From NCBI GenBank assembly GCA_963573385.1, contig CAUYLG010039368.1, forward strand, positions 1-64,000: 64,000 nucleotides of DNA, written 5' to 3'. The notes beneath the pieces were generated by a model that saw only the letters and a program-made list of their open reading frames with translations, was not told the origin of the DNA and made no database searches. The position numbers and the translations under genes were made by a program. This stretch comes from Cacajao melanocephalus. Lineage: Eukaryota > Chordata > Mammalia > Primates > Pitheciidae. Of this stretch, positions 25,210-34,880 are shown in pieces; the stretch's first letter is position 1; each line of letters starts with the position of its first letter.

Positions 25210-26299
25210 CATTGGTGAACACTCACATGGGATACAAATATCTTCACAGTTTTTGACCACTCAGAAAAGTGCATCCATGTACCTCTTTCTCAAATTTCTT
25301 TGTCACCAATTTTCCAATCATGCTTCTTCCAAGTCCCTGACCATCCAGCCAAACCACTGGGTACAGCCCATGAATCGGTATATAATTGCACATCTGGCCA
25401 TTTCTCCTTCCATGCAATGTGCACAGCCAGGTGCGCTGCGCAGTTTCTCAAGTTTCTCCCACCGGGAAGATTTTCCTTCACTGCTGTCTTTCAGGGATGT
25501 CCTAAAAAGGAGCTGTAGTGCTGCAGCTGTCCACTTTCGGGTGGTGCCTGCATATCATCCAGAACCATCTATGAACCAGGACCTAGTCTTCTCTTCCTCT
25601 GTCAGTTGATCATAGGGAACTCCCCATGAGGCAATCGGTGCAGGCTTGGGGAGAGAAGGCAGGGTGGCAGGAGTGGGTACCATGGGCATTTGAGCCACTT
25701 CGTCCTGTAACTTACTTGGGCCTTCAGGACCTTCTCAAGCCCGATCACATATATACCACTTCCATTTGATCATGGAATGCTGTTGTGCATGAGCTACTTT
25801 ATGGCTAGATGGGTCAGAAAGCACCCAGTTCACAATAGGTAGTTCAGGTCCCATAGTGACTTGATGACCCATTGTTAAACATTCAGTTTCCACAAAAGCC
25901 CAGTAACAGGCCAAGAGCTGTCTCTCAAAAGGAGAGTAGTTACCTGCAGAAGATGGCAGGGTCTTGCTTGGAAATCCTAGGGGCCTCCGCTGTGATTCAC
26001 CTATGGGACCTGCCAAAGGCTCTGAACAGCATCCCTATCTGCCACTGACACCTCAAGCACCACTGGACCTGCTGGGTCATATGGCCCAAGTGGCAGAGCA
26101 GCTTGCACAGCAACCTGGACCTGTTGCTAAGCCTTCTCCTGTTCTGGACCCCACCAAAAACTGGCAGCCTTTTGGGTCATTCAATAAATGGGATGGAGTA
26201 ATACATCCAAATGAGGAATACGTGTTGCCTCCAACATCCAAATAGGCCCACTAGGCATTGTGCCTCTTTATTTGTAGTAGGAGGGGCCAAATGCAACAA
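25210..26299 (-). pseudogene. HERV-L RNase H / connection domain remnant
   Basis: Minus-strand segments 'QAPIGESQRR'-like ('MAGPIGESQRRPLGFPSK'), 'YSPFERQLLACYWAF' and 'LPIVNWVLSD' (26016-25735), then 'DVQLYTDSWAVPSGLAGW' (25481-25290), place the RT connection and RNase H domains. Frames shift near 25735 and 26020-26300. The Asp of 'YTDSWA' is a conserved RNase H acidic position. Confidence 0.82.
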
Positions 26300-26899
26300 T
26301 TAATCCTTCACCTTATAAGGAAAATCTTGACAGGCCCCACACCACTGGACTCCCAGAAATTTTACTGAAATAGAAGTTCCCTGAATTTTAGTCAGATTTA
26401 TTTCGCATACTCTGGCACACAAATGTCTCACCAATAAGTCCAGTGTGTTTGCTACTTTTTGCTCACTTGATCCAATCAGCATAATGTCATCAATGTAATG
26501 GACCAGTGTGATGCCTTTCGGAAACAAAAAGCAATCAAGGTCTCTCCAAGGAAGATCATGACACAAAGCTAGAGAGTTGATATGCCCCTGAGGTAGGACA
26601 GTAAAGGTATACTGCTGGCCTTGCCAGCTGAAGGCAAATTGCTTCTGGTGGGCCTTATGGACAGGAATGGAGAAAAAGCTAGTTGCCAAGTCAATGGCTG
26701 AATACCAGGTACCAGGAGATGTGTTAATTTGCTCAAGCAATGAAACCACATCTGGTATACCAGCTGCAATTGGAGTCACCACTTGGTTAAGCTTATGATA
26801 ATCCACTGTCATTCTCCAAGATCCATCTATCTTCTGCACAGGCCAAATGGGAGAGTTGAATGAGGATGTGGTGGGAATCACCACCCCTGGGTCTTTCAA
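26300..26899 (-). pseudogene. HERV-L reverse transcriptase domain, open for 199 codons
   Basis: The longest retroviral frame in the window. It contains 'SPIWPVQKIDGSWRMTVDY' (fingers), 'TWYSAIDLATSFFSIPVH' (first catalytic Asp) and 'VHYIDDIMLIGSSEQ' (YxDD box with both Asp), then 'VKFLGVQWCGACQD' near its end. It lacks the upstream start and the thumb/connection part in the same frame, so it is a domain remnant. Reverse transcriptase copies retroviral RNA into DNA. The intact YIDD in an ERV this old is likely chance survival. Confidence 0.9.
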
Positions 26900-27211
26900 G
26901 TCCTTGACAGTGGCACCAATCTCCGCAGTCCCTCCAGGGGTACAGTATTGTTTCTGATTTACTTTTTTTTTATTTACTTTGTTTGAATTGACTATTTTTC
27001 TAGATAGAGGCAGCTCAAATGGCTTCTACGGAGCCTTTCCTACCATAGTAACCCTTACCCTTCCAGTCAGAGAGCCAATGTGGGGGTTCTGCTAGCTGCT
27101 AAGTATGTCTGTGCCAATTACACATTCTGGCACTGAGGAAATGACCACAGAATGAGTCCAGGGACCCACTGTAAGTTGGACCTGAGCTAACACTCCATTA
27201 ATTACCTGACC
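26900..27211 (-). pseudogene. HERV-L protease-RT linker remnant
   Basis: Minus-strand sequence continuing the HERV-L protease C-terminal part toward RT ('VINGVLAQVQLTVGPW', about 27200-27150). It includes an AT-rich expansion near 26955-27000. It joins the 27745-27969 protease piece across the LTR-like insertion. Confidence 0.7.
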
Positions 27212-27744
27212 TGTTCCATACAGGAAATGTGCAAGGGGAAAAGAAAAGGCATACACAATACTTTTAAGGATAAACAGCCTTTATACCAAGGATGTGGCAA
27301 TACAGATACAATAAGCAAATCACAGTGGGAAATGGAGACGGCAGATATATACACATACACACATACACCCAAAAGACTATGGAGGAATCATCACCAGACT
27401 GAGAAGCAACAGCCGGAGCTCCAGAGTCAGCCACCCATCAGTGCACAGACGAGGAGAGATCTTGTGGAGCTTCAGTGCGATCTAGGACCATAGCTCTTTC
27501 GTAACAAGTTGTTAGGCCCAGTCACGAGGACCCTTCGTGCCTGAGCTCAAGGACACAAAAAGGTCAACTTGTTTTTGCAATTGTCTGTTGCTTTTCAGTA
27601 ACTAACATACAAGAACAGATTTCTCTGAAACAGTGCTGGATGAATGCCTCAAGGGGTTCATGCAGCCTGTTCAGGGACTTGGTGACCATTGTTTCTGTCC
27701 ATGTTCAACTGAGTTCAAATTTAATGTTTAACTTTTCCTCCACA
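27212..27744 (-). mobile_element. 533-bp LTR-like insertion in the HERV-L protease region
   Basis: On the minus strand it starts TGTGGAGGAAAAGTTAAAC and ends CCTGTATGGAACA (TG...CA). The HERV-L protease frame is interrupted exactly at these points: the reading up to 'TATGGGGG' resumes with 'GGTCAGGTAATT' after it. A TATA-like GGTATAAAGG lies about 75% along. No clear target duplication beyond shared G residues. It resembles a class II (HERV-K-type, LTR14-like) LTR, but I am not sure of the family. Confidence 0.7.
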
Positions 27745-27969
27745 CCCCCATAATCCCCTACTTTAAACTGGAGGACCACAATGACGTTTTGGGTCTCGTG
27801 GAATCAACGTCAGCTCAGAGCCAGTGTCCAGTAGTCCCCAAAATGTCTGATCACTTCTCTTTCTCCAATGCACAATTACCCTGGTAAAAGGTTGGAGGTC
27901 TCCTTGGGGAAGGATGGGAGAAAGACTCACTGCATAAATTGCCAGTAATGTAGTGGGGTTCTTCCTCAA
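27745..27969 (-). pseudogene. HERV-L protease remnant (N-terminal half)
   Basis: Minus-strand frame containing 'LLDTGSELTLIP', the active-site DTG motif of a retroviral aspartic protease, followed by 'HCGPPV' before the insertion. The catalytic Asp is present. The domain is split by the 533-bp element. Confidence 0.85.
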
Positions 27970-27991
27970 GGGGACCTGGCCTCCCCTTCAC

Positions 27992-29740
27992 TCACGGGGT
28001 TCTGGGTCTGTAAACTGGCTCAAGTCTGGAAATTAATTGAGGGGCCATGATTCTGTTTTTATAATTCAAATTGGTCTTTTGTTCCTTCGACCTAGAAGTT
28101 TTCTGTTTGTAAAATTTAAGTAGGAATGCAGTAGGCTCCCTATCAATTTCACTTCTAGGAGCCCTGTAATTAATTAGCCAATGCCAGAGCTCTACACGTG
28201 TCAGACAATTCTGATTGCCACTTTGCCTCTGCTGTCCATGATGTAAGCTATGCCCACCTTGCCTTTGACAGTTCAGTGCCACCATTTGGCCCCTGCCACC
28301 TTGGGATCCAATTATTTCCATTGCATTTAAATTTTCTAATTCAGTAACTGTGGTTCCCACTGTTAGATCTAACATGCAAAGAGCAATTACGGGGCTCTTC
28401 AAAAATGCAGATGTTGCCCTCACAAATCTATTTAGTAAGGCATTGGACAAGAGTATACCTTCTGGACCCTTCCAGCTGGGATGAGTAGGTCTAAAGTGAC
28501 TAATCCATTCCACCATCCCAATCTCCCTAAGCCTTTGGATCCCTTTCTCTACATTAAACTAAAGGAGATTAGGCATTTCCAGCTCGCTCACTGTGGGTCA
28601 TCTTTTAATCCATATTTCAGCTAACCAAGCAAATAAACTATTAGAACTTTTTTAACTACCTACAATGCAACATTAAAGGCAGAATCCCTGCTTAGTGGGC
28701 CCACATCAATACATTCAGCCTGATCCAATTTGATATTCCTTCCATCATTATCCCACACCCTTAATATCCATTCCCATACCTGTTCTCCAGGTTGTTGTTT
28801 ATATAAATTAGAGAACTCAAGCAGTTCTTTTCGAGTGTAGTGCACCTCATAATGGGTCACACTCTGAACGTCACCTCTCGGGGCCCACTGAGACTCTAGT
28901 CTAGTTATAGGTCTAGAGGCAAACAGAGGTGTTAGGTGTGGCTCTTGAGGAGAATCAACATTATCTTGCCTGACAACTGCCTCAAGAGAGGCCATCACTG
29001 TTGCCCTAGGCAGCTCAGGGTTTATCTCCTCAGACAAAGGTGGAAAGGCTGATGACAGCATGGGTTGGGTAGGGGATGTTGCCATTATCGTGGATAGGGA
29101 AACTGGTAAAAAAGGTTCATCAGAGTTTACAAACTTAGTGTCCCCCACCTTCATCAGGGCCCTCCCACACATCCCCATTCCAAGTTTCAAGGTCTCATTT
29201 TTTTCTAGTTGATGCCCTCACTTTAACAGTAGACACCTGGTGAGGCTGTGCATGGGCCTTTCATTGCAGGTCTGCCACTCACATGATATGAGCTTATATC
29301 TGTTTTTCCACAGTTTCAGCTCTTTCACTACAGGAGATAAGACTTTCACTCAGGGCAGTCTTAGCAGATTTGAGGTTCAGTATTTGCTTCTGAAGCCAAG
29401 AGACAGAATCCCTGAGTTTATCATTTTCTTTCATCACTTTGTCCACTAAACTTAGGAGCAATCAACTAGCTTCATTATCTTTCTTGGCTCTCCACCTATG
29501 GCCAAAGGTATTATGAATAGTCACTAAACTCCTTGCCTCTCACAGGTGGTGAATCAGGAGGGTCAAATGCGTATATTTTGTATAATTCTCTACCTTGGCA
29601 GTTTCTGCCAAGGATTATCAGTGTTCTCCACAGTATTAGAAGTAGAGTCCTTAGCATTTTTGGGTATAATCATATTAAGCAGCCAACTCCAGAAACCCCA
29701 AAACCAATGAAAGAACTCCATCCTTAATATTCCGTTCCTC
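27992..29740 (-). pseudogene. HERV-L gag remnant
   Basis: Minus-strand fragments: a Lys/Glu/Ser-rich helical N-terminal part (about 29460-29240), a middle frame of 176 codons (29190-28660) and a 174-codon frame (28516-27992). The arrangement upstream of the protease and the wording of the fragments fit HERV-L gag, which is distantly related to the cellular FOAP/Fv1-type capsid family. No zinc knuckle with all Cys/His is seen. Several stops and frameshifts break it. Confidence 0.75.
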
Positions 29741-30235
29741 TAAAACTGCTGGGGTTCAGGGGAGCCCTCAGCTTCCCTGAGAGGATGTTCCTCCACGTTC
29801 TTGGTCTATCACTCTCTCAAGAATGAGAGAGGAGACCACAGCACAGTGAGCTCATGAAATAAATACTAGACCCCAAAAGTGTTGCAGAAAAGTGATTTAT
29901 TTAGGCAAAGAGAGAAAAAGGAGAAGGAGAGAGAAAGAAAAGCTAGCTCTCACATTGAATGACAGAAAGAAAAGCCGCTCTCACACTGAGTGAGAAGGAT
30001 TCCCAGAGGGAGAAAACCAGAGAAGGAAAATTCCCTCACACTAAGTGAGAGAATCCAGAAAGATGGAATCCAGGAGACGAAAGACAGCTTCCACACTGGG
30101 TGGAAGGGGACCCCAGAGGGGAAAATCCAGGAGGGAAAAGAGAGCTCCCACTGTGTGGGAGGGGATTCCAGAGAGCTGGAAATCCGGTGTGAGTGAAGGA
30201 GCAGGGGAATTTATCCTGGGAGTGGTTCTTACATG
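29741..30235 (-). mobile_element. Truncated class I LTR with expanded hairpin array
   Basis: Same family as the 24003 and 41070 LTRs: on the plus strand 'ggggttcaggggagcc', 'tctctcaagaatgagagag', 'gtgatttatttaggca' (the complement of the AATAAATCAC poly(A) region, about 29892-29903). Its U3 start (TGAGGG...) is missing; it stops shortly after 'aatttatcctgggagtgg'. Between the poly(A) region and the break it has a 55-bp tandem array (29970-30175) absent from the other two copies. Confidence 0.8.
29970..30175. repeat. 55-bp tandem repeat, each unit with a hairpin
   Basis: Hairpin centres lie at about 29987, 30042, 30097 and 30153 (spacing 55, 55, 56). Stems: CTCAC/GTGAG (29980-29994), CTCAC/GTGAG (30035-30049), CTTCCAC/GTGGAAG (30088-30106), CTCCCAC/GTGGGAG (30145-30161). 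A weaker partial unit lies near 29950-29965. The related LTRs have just one such hairpin (CTTCCA/TGGAAG). Confidence 0.85.
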
Positions 30236-30418
30236 GAGGTAGGAGAGCAAAGAGCAGGAAAAACTGCCACTTACAAACCCACCATATTTTGTCAGAACTC
30301 ACTATCATGAGAACAGCACGGGGGAAACTGTCACTGTGATCCATCATCTTCCTCCCTCCACATCAGGATTATAATTCGAGATGAGATTTGGGTAGGGACA
30401 CAGAGCCAAACCATGTTA
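30236..30418 (-). mobile_element. MaLR LTR fragment (MST/THE1-like)
   Basis: The plus strand reads 'aactcactatcatgagaaca', 'gcacgggggaaactg' and 'gagatgagatttgggtaggg' before 'gccaaaccatg', the complement of an MST/THE1 LTR 5' half with an internal deletion. Confidence 0.7.
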
Positions 30419-30419
30419 G

Positions 30420-31007
30420 TGAAATACACGCCAAAAGATGTATCAGTGAAATGGCAATGCAGAAAACAAAATTGGGTTCTTGAATACGATAGCAGGAATG
30501 GAGGAAAATGGTTGATAGATCTTTCAGAATGCAGAGCAAAAATCCCAAGAGATGGGAATTACAGAGTAGTTTTTTTAGGAAAGAAAAGAAGTGCGCCAGG
30601 AAATCTAACATTCAAGTATTAGAAGTTTTAGAAAGAAAAAAAAAAAAGACAGAGAAAACTTACAGAAGAAAATCACCATGGCAATTACTTAATGAAATTT
30701 CCTAGAACTGAAATCCTTTCCTGAATGCCTAATTCAACAGATAAAATCAAGCACAGAAAAGCATAGCACCATGAAGTTTCAGAATACTGTTATACAATAG
30801 TTCTAAATTATTTGGAAACCCTACAAGCCTCCAAAGGGAAAAACAGTTCGCAAGCAAAGAATCAGGAATGAAAATGAATTAGAAGCTGTCAAGAAAAATA
30901 CTGCAAGTTAGAAGACAAATGGACCAACATCTTCAGAGCTCTGTAAGTATTTTCAGGCAGAATTTGGAATTACTATATTCCGTTTTTCAAGGAAATAGCG
31001 GAGGATA
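30420..31007. other. Unassigned sequence between two ERVs
   Basis: A-rich unique-looking sequence. I see no gene, RNA or named repeat here. Confidence 0.4.
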
Positions 31008-31012
31008 TGTTC

Positions 31013-31624
31013 CGTGGCAGGCGAATTTTCCCTGACAATTTTCCTGACGCAGAATTTCCCTGACACAGACAGGCCTACACAGCACTTCAGTTACATGACA
31101 AATTTCCACAGAGCTGCCCTAACATTGAGCAAACAGTTAAACCTAGGGAAATCGGTGCCCAGACATCAAAGCTAGAAATGAAACATATGGTCAAGGCTTC
31201 TCCCTAACCAGGAGCAAATCAAAATAATAGAGACAGTCTTACTTTCCTAGTGCCAGGACCCATCTCGGGTCGACGAAATCTGAGATGAGTCAAGGTAAGA
31301 GAGGCAGCTGTTTGAATGGATTCATTGGAGAGTCTAGGCAGCTCTCCAGACCAAGCTGTTAAGGAGACAAAATAGAAGTCATTGCTCCAGTACCACAGTA
31401 GACAGGCCTTGAAGGTACTGGGGCCCTTTTAATCAGACTTAGCAAGCATTTTTTGCCTGACCTTCTAGTTGAAACAAAATTAGTTACCAATAGACTTAGA
31501 CAAATGCTATACTGCACAGAGGCACATAACCCCAACCCATATAAGCACTAAGAAAATTGCAACACTTTGAATTGGTCTGGTGGAATTATCTCTGGCCTTC
31601 TCCCTGTATCCAGTTACAGCAATA
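31013..31624 (+). mobile_element. 5' LTR, truncated before U5
   Basis: By eye roughly 85-90% identical to the 3' LTR over its length ('gtgcccagacatcaaagcta', 'gcagctctccagaccaagct', 'aaaattagttaccaatagac'). Homology stops at 'cagcaata', in the middle of the AATAAA signal of the 3' copy. It is then joined to a protease-derived segment. Confidence 0.88.
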
Positions 31625-31627
31625 CCC

Positions 31628-31800
31628 TGGGCAACGATTTGATAACTCGCCAATTCTTTTATGTGTCAGACGGCCTGATTCCTTCACTTGGCAGAGATTT
31701 ACCATGCAAGTTAGAGGCTCCACCTGGAGAAACGTCAGATGTGTCTTCAGGTGCCTCCAGAGCATGGACTGCTGCTGCAAGCACTGCTGGTGAGCACTGA
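31628..31800 (+). repeat. Displaced duplicate of the protease segment
   Basis: 173 bases match 32984-33167 in direct orientation, about 90% identical, except for 11 bases (CAGATCATCTT) present only in the second copy. It sits between the broken 5' LTR and gag, where no protease sequence belongs. Confidence 0.9.
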
Positions 31801-32700
31801 TGAACTCACAATATCCTATGGAAGCTCGTCAGCAAGGAGCTCCAGCAGGATATAATTGGGCAGATAGTCATCCCTTTTCCACGTCTGATTTACTGAATTG
31901 GAAAAATTCCAATTCTTCCTACAGTGCAGATCCCCAGAAAATGACCCAACGTTTTACCACCCATTGCCCTACATGAGCTGATGTGCAAGCCCTCCTAAAC
32001 ATCATGCTCACGGCACATGAGAGAAGGCTAGTATTAGGTAAGACAAAGCAGGAAGCACAGTGCCTTCATGACAAAAGCCCCAATTATACCTGGACCCTAA
32101 TAAGGCAGCTCTCCTAACTGACCCTAATTGGGATTCTAAGGAGGCAGGTGGAGATGGGATGAATCAACTGGAACACTATCGAAAGTGGGTCCTAAAGGAC
32201 ATTGGATCAAGGGTGCCAAGACCTGAAAGTCTGAACAAAGTACAGGCACTTCAGCAGAAACCAGCTGAGGACCCCTCAGAATTTGTGGAACAGATCTGTC
32301 AGACATATAGGAAGTATACAGAGTTAGACCCACAGGACCCTGAAAATGCTAGCATGGTGAATGTGACCTTTATAGGGTAAAGTGCCCCAGACATTAAGAA
32401 GAAACTACAAAAAGTGGAGGAGGCAATTAGAATGAAGCTTCCCAAATAATCAACATTGCATTTAAGGTATGTAACACTGGGGAGGCCAAGGAAACCAAGG
32501 CACTCTGGCAGGCAGCTATACACCTGGTAGCTGCGGGAGGAAACCCAAGAAAAAAGGACCCCCACGGCAGAAAGGGAAAATAGAAAAGGATCAGTATGCT
32601 TACTGTCAGGAAATAGGGCATTGGAAGAGAGACTGTCCCAACTTAAATCAGAAGGAACCCAGGTCACTTACGGCTGTCAAGCCCAGAAATGAATCTGAGG
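31801..32700 (+). pseudogene. Class I ERV gag remnant (capsid and nucleocapsid)
   Basis: The capsid part is visible as 'FSTSDLLNWK'-type sequence near 31880 and as 'VQALQQKPAEDPSEFVEQIC' in a short open frame (32159-32380). The nucleocapsid box near 32590-32635 reads Y-A-Y-C-Q-E-I-G-H-W-K-R-D-C: a CCHC zinc knuckle whose first Cys is replaced by Tyr. Matrix is missing. In a live virus gag forms the particle core and the knuckle binds RNA. Several stops and frameshifts. Confidence 0.8.
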
Positions 32701-32802
32701 AAAATTGAGGGTGCCCGAGACTCTCAACAGCTCCAACTCTATCTGACGTCAAAATTTTCCCACAGGAGCCTCAGGTAAAGTTGATACTGATGCTGGTTAT
32801 TT

Positions 32803-32947
32803 GGGAGTTAATACACCAATCAGTAAGCTTTCTGACACTTTCTGTCAATACACCCCAACTATATATACCCCAATATACCCCGACAATATAGCCTCACTCT
32901 ATTGACAGAAAGTGTCAGAAAGCTTAGTGATTGGTCTATTAACTCCC
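32803..32947. repeat. 48-bp inverted repeat with 49-base spacer
   Basis: Left arm 32803-32850 and right arm 32900-32947 are reverse complements at 46 of 48 positions. The AT-rich spacer has repeated TATACCCC units. The right arm belongs to the protease reading frame; the left arm is an inverted copy. Confidence 0.95.
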
Positions 32948-33200
32948 GAATCAGAACAGTTCCTGCACCCCTTTCATGTAAAGTGGGCAACGATTTGATA
33001 ACTCACCAATTCCTTTATGCGTCAGACTGCCCGATTCCTTTACTTGGCAGAGATTTACTATGCAAGTTAGAGGCTCAGATCATCTTCCACCTGGAGAAAC
33101 ATCAGGTGTGTCTTCAAGTGCCTCCAGAGCACGGACTGCGGCTGCAAACACTGCCAGTGAGCACTGAGGCCCCACACCCTGAGGCAGAGGCAATTCATTA
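32900..33200 (+). pseudogene. Class I ERV protease remnant
   Basis: A frame of 99 codons contains 'FLYASDCPIPLLGRDLLCKL', the conserved C-terminal part of a gammaretroviral protease. The active-site D-T/S-G region upstream is not intact: a 'DTDAG' string lies near 32783, just before the inverted repeat, in disrupted context. It runs on toward RT after 33200. Confidence 0.82.
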
Positions 33201-34050
33201 AGAGGACTTGGAAAAGGTGAAGCCAGAAATCTGGGCGTCAGACCAACCTGGGAGAGAAATTAAGGTGAGTCCAATAAAAATCACACTGAAGGAAAAGGCC
33301 CAACCTGTCTGAAAAAAACGATACCCCTTAAAGAAGGAAGTCTTGGAAGGTATCCAGCCGGTATTAATCTGGTTTTTGCAATATGGCTTAATAAGACCTT
33401 GTCAATTCTCATACAATACTTCATTCCTGCCAGTAAAGAAGCTTCATTCCCATAAATATAGGTTTGTGCAAGATCTCAGAGCAATTAATGATATTGTGGA
33501 AGACATTCACCCCACCGTGGCTAACCCATACACTATGCTTGCTTCACTACCTAAGGATCAGAAATGGTTTACAGTGCTAGACTTAAAAATGCCTTCTTTT
33601 GCCTACCAGTGGAAATAGAAAGCCAACTATTGTTTGCTTTCGAATGGACAGAACCTGAGACAGCAGTAGTTTCAATATTGCTGGACTGTGCTCCCTCAAG
33701 CGTTTAAAAACTCCCCAACCATATTTGGAGAGGCTTTGGTTCAAGCCTTGAGAGGCTTGCAATGAGTAAATGGGGTGCTACTTCAATATGTAGACAATTT
33801 ATTAATTTCTGGCCCCTCAAAACAAGAATGTCAAGAAAACACTGTAAAGACCCGAAACCACTTGGCAGCTTGTGGCTATAAAGTCTCAAGTCAGAAGGTC
33901 CAAATATGTTAGCAAACTGTAGAATACTTAGAGTTTCTGTTACAAAAAGGAGCCCACCTCTTTGTAACAGAAAAAGGGTCAGCCCACCACAATTTATGTG
34001 CCACACCAAGTCTCGGTGTTGTCAGAACAGAAAGGTAGCTATTGGCTAAT
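33201..34050 (+). pseudogene. Class I ERV reverse transcriptase remnant
   Basis: 'FLQYGLIRPCQFSYNTSFLP' and 'YRFVQDLRAIND' mark the fingers and palm. 'WFTVLDLKMPSF' holds the first catalytic Asp. The YxDD box at 33787-33798 reads YVDN, so the last catalytic Asp is lost. Stops occur at several places (for example after 'RGLQ' near 33764 and near 33911), and the frame shifts near 33600. Confidence 0.87.
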
Positions 34051-34229
34051 GGTGGGCAGATTAGCCTGATACCAGGCTATGCTGCTCAATGACCCCGCAG
34101 TGAAACTTGCGGACCACTGGAACCTTAAACAAACCTCGCCACTTTGCTGCCACCTACTGGGGAATCGCAGGAACTAACACATGACTGCCTGGAAGTTATT
34201 GATCAGGTAGGTATTTTCTAGCTTCCCAG

Positions 34230-34880
34230 ATTTGAAGGACACAGCCCTCCCTTGGGCAGACTGGACATTGTTCGCCAACGGGAACAGTTTAGTCATCAAC
34301 AGAAGAAGGAACGCTGCCTATGCTGTAGTGAGTCTCTCCAAGGTAATAGAGGCAAGAACTCTCACAACGGGGACTCCTGCACAGAAAGCTGAGTTAATCT
34401 CCCTTACCAGAGCCTTACAACTCTTTCAAGGTAAGAACGCCAACATCTACACTGATTCCAAATACGCCTTCATGATAGTCCATGCATAGGGTGCTATCTG
34501 GAGAGAAAGGGGCCTGCCTAAGGCTGACAATACTAAAATCAAATATGCAAAGCAAGTGTTAGAGCTACCAGAGGCAATAAAGGCCCCAGGAGAAATAGCT
34601 ATTATGCATTGCCCAGGCCATCAGAGCAACAATTCTGAAGTAGCTAGAGTAAATGCTTTCTCAGATCGCATAGCCAGGCACCTAGCCAGCACCAACGTTG
34701 ACATCCAGGCACCTTTAATTCCCAAAAGAGATTTGGCAGCCTTCAAACCCAGCTATAGTCTTAAAGATGAAAAGGCAGCCAAGGACAAAGGGTTTATCAG
34801 GATGGAAATGGCTGGAAATGGAATGACAAAGGCCTGGTTTGGGTGTCAGAGCAAATTCTTTGCCCAGTACTAAAATATAT
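34230..34880 (+). pseudogene. Class I ERV RNase H remnant
   Basis: 'ADWTLFANGNSLVINRRRNA' aligns with the first RNase H motif, with Asn where the catalytic Asp normally stands. 'GTPAQKAELISLTRALQLFQ' and 'NIYTDSKYAF' follow with conserved Glu and Asp. After a stop near 34487 the frame reopens to 34873 ('IMHCPGHQSN' carries the late His motif). Confidence 0.85.

Larger units (their letters stand above)
22670..29740 (-). mobile_element. HERV-L provirus (class III ERV), nested insertions, 5' LTR missing
   Basis: Order on the minus strand: gag (29740-27992), protease, reverse transcriptase, RNase H, integrase, dUTPase (to about 23500), 3' region and MLT2-type 3' LTR (23094-22670). There is no env, and a dUTPase domain follows integrase, which is the HERV-L gene order. 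Interrupted by a solo LTR (24003-24505) and by a 533-bp LTR-like insertion (27212-27744). A 5' MLT2 LTR is not found; the sequence meets another ERV's LTR near 29740. All frames carry stops or frameshifts. Confidence 0.9.
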
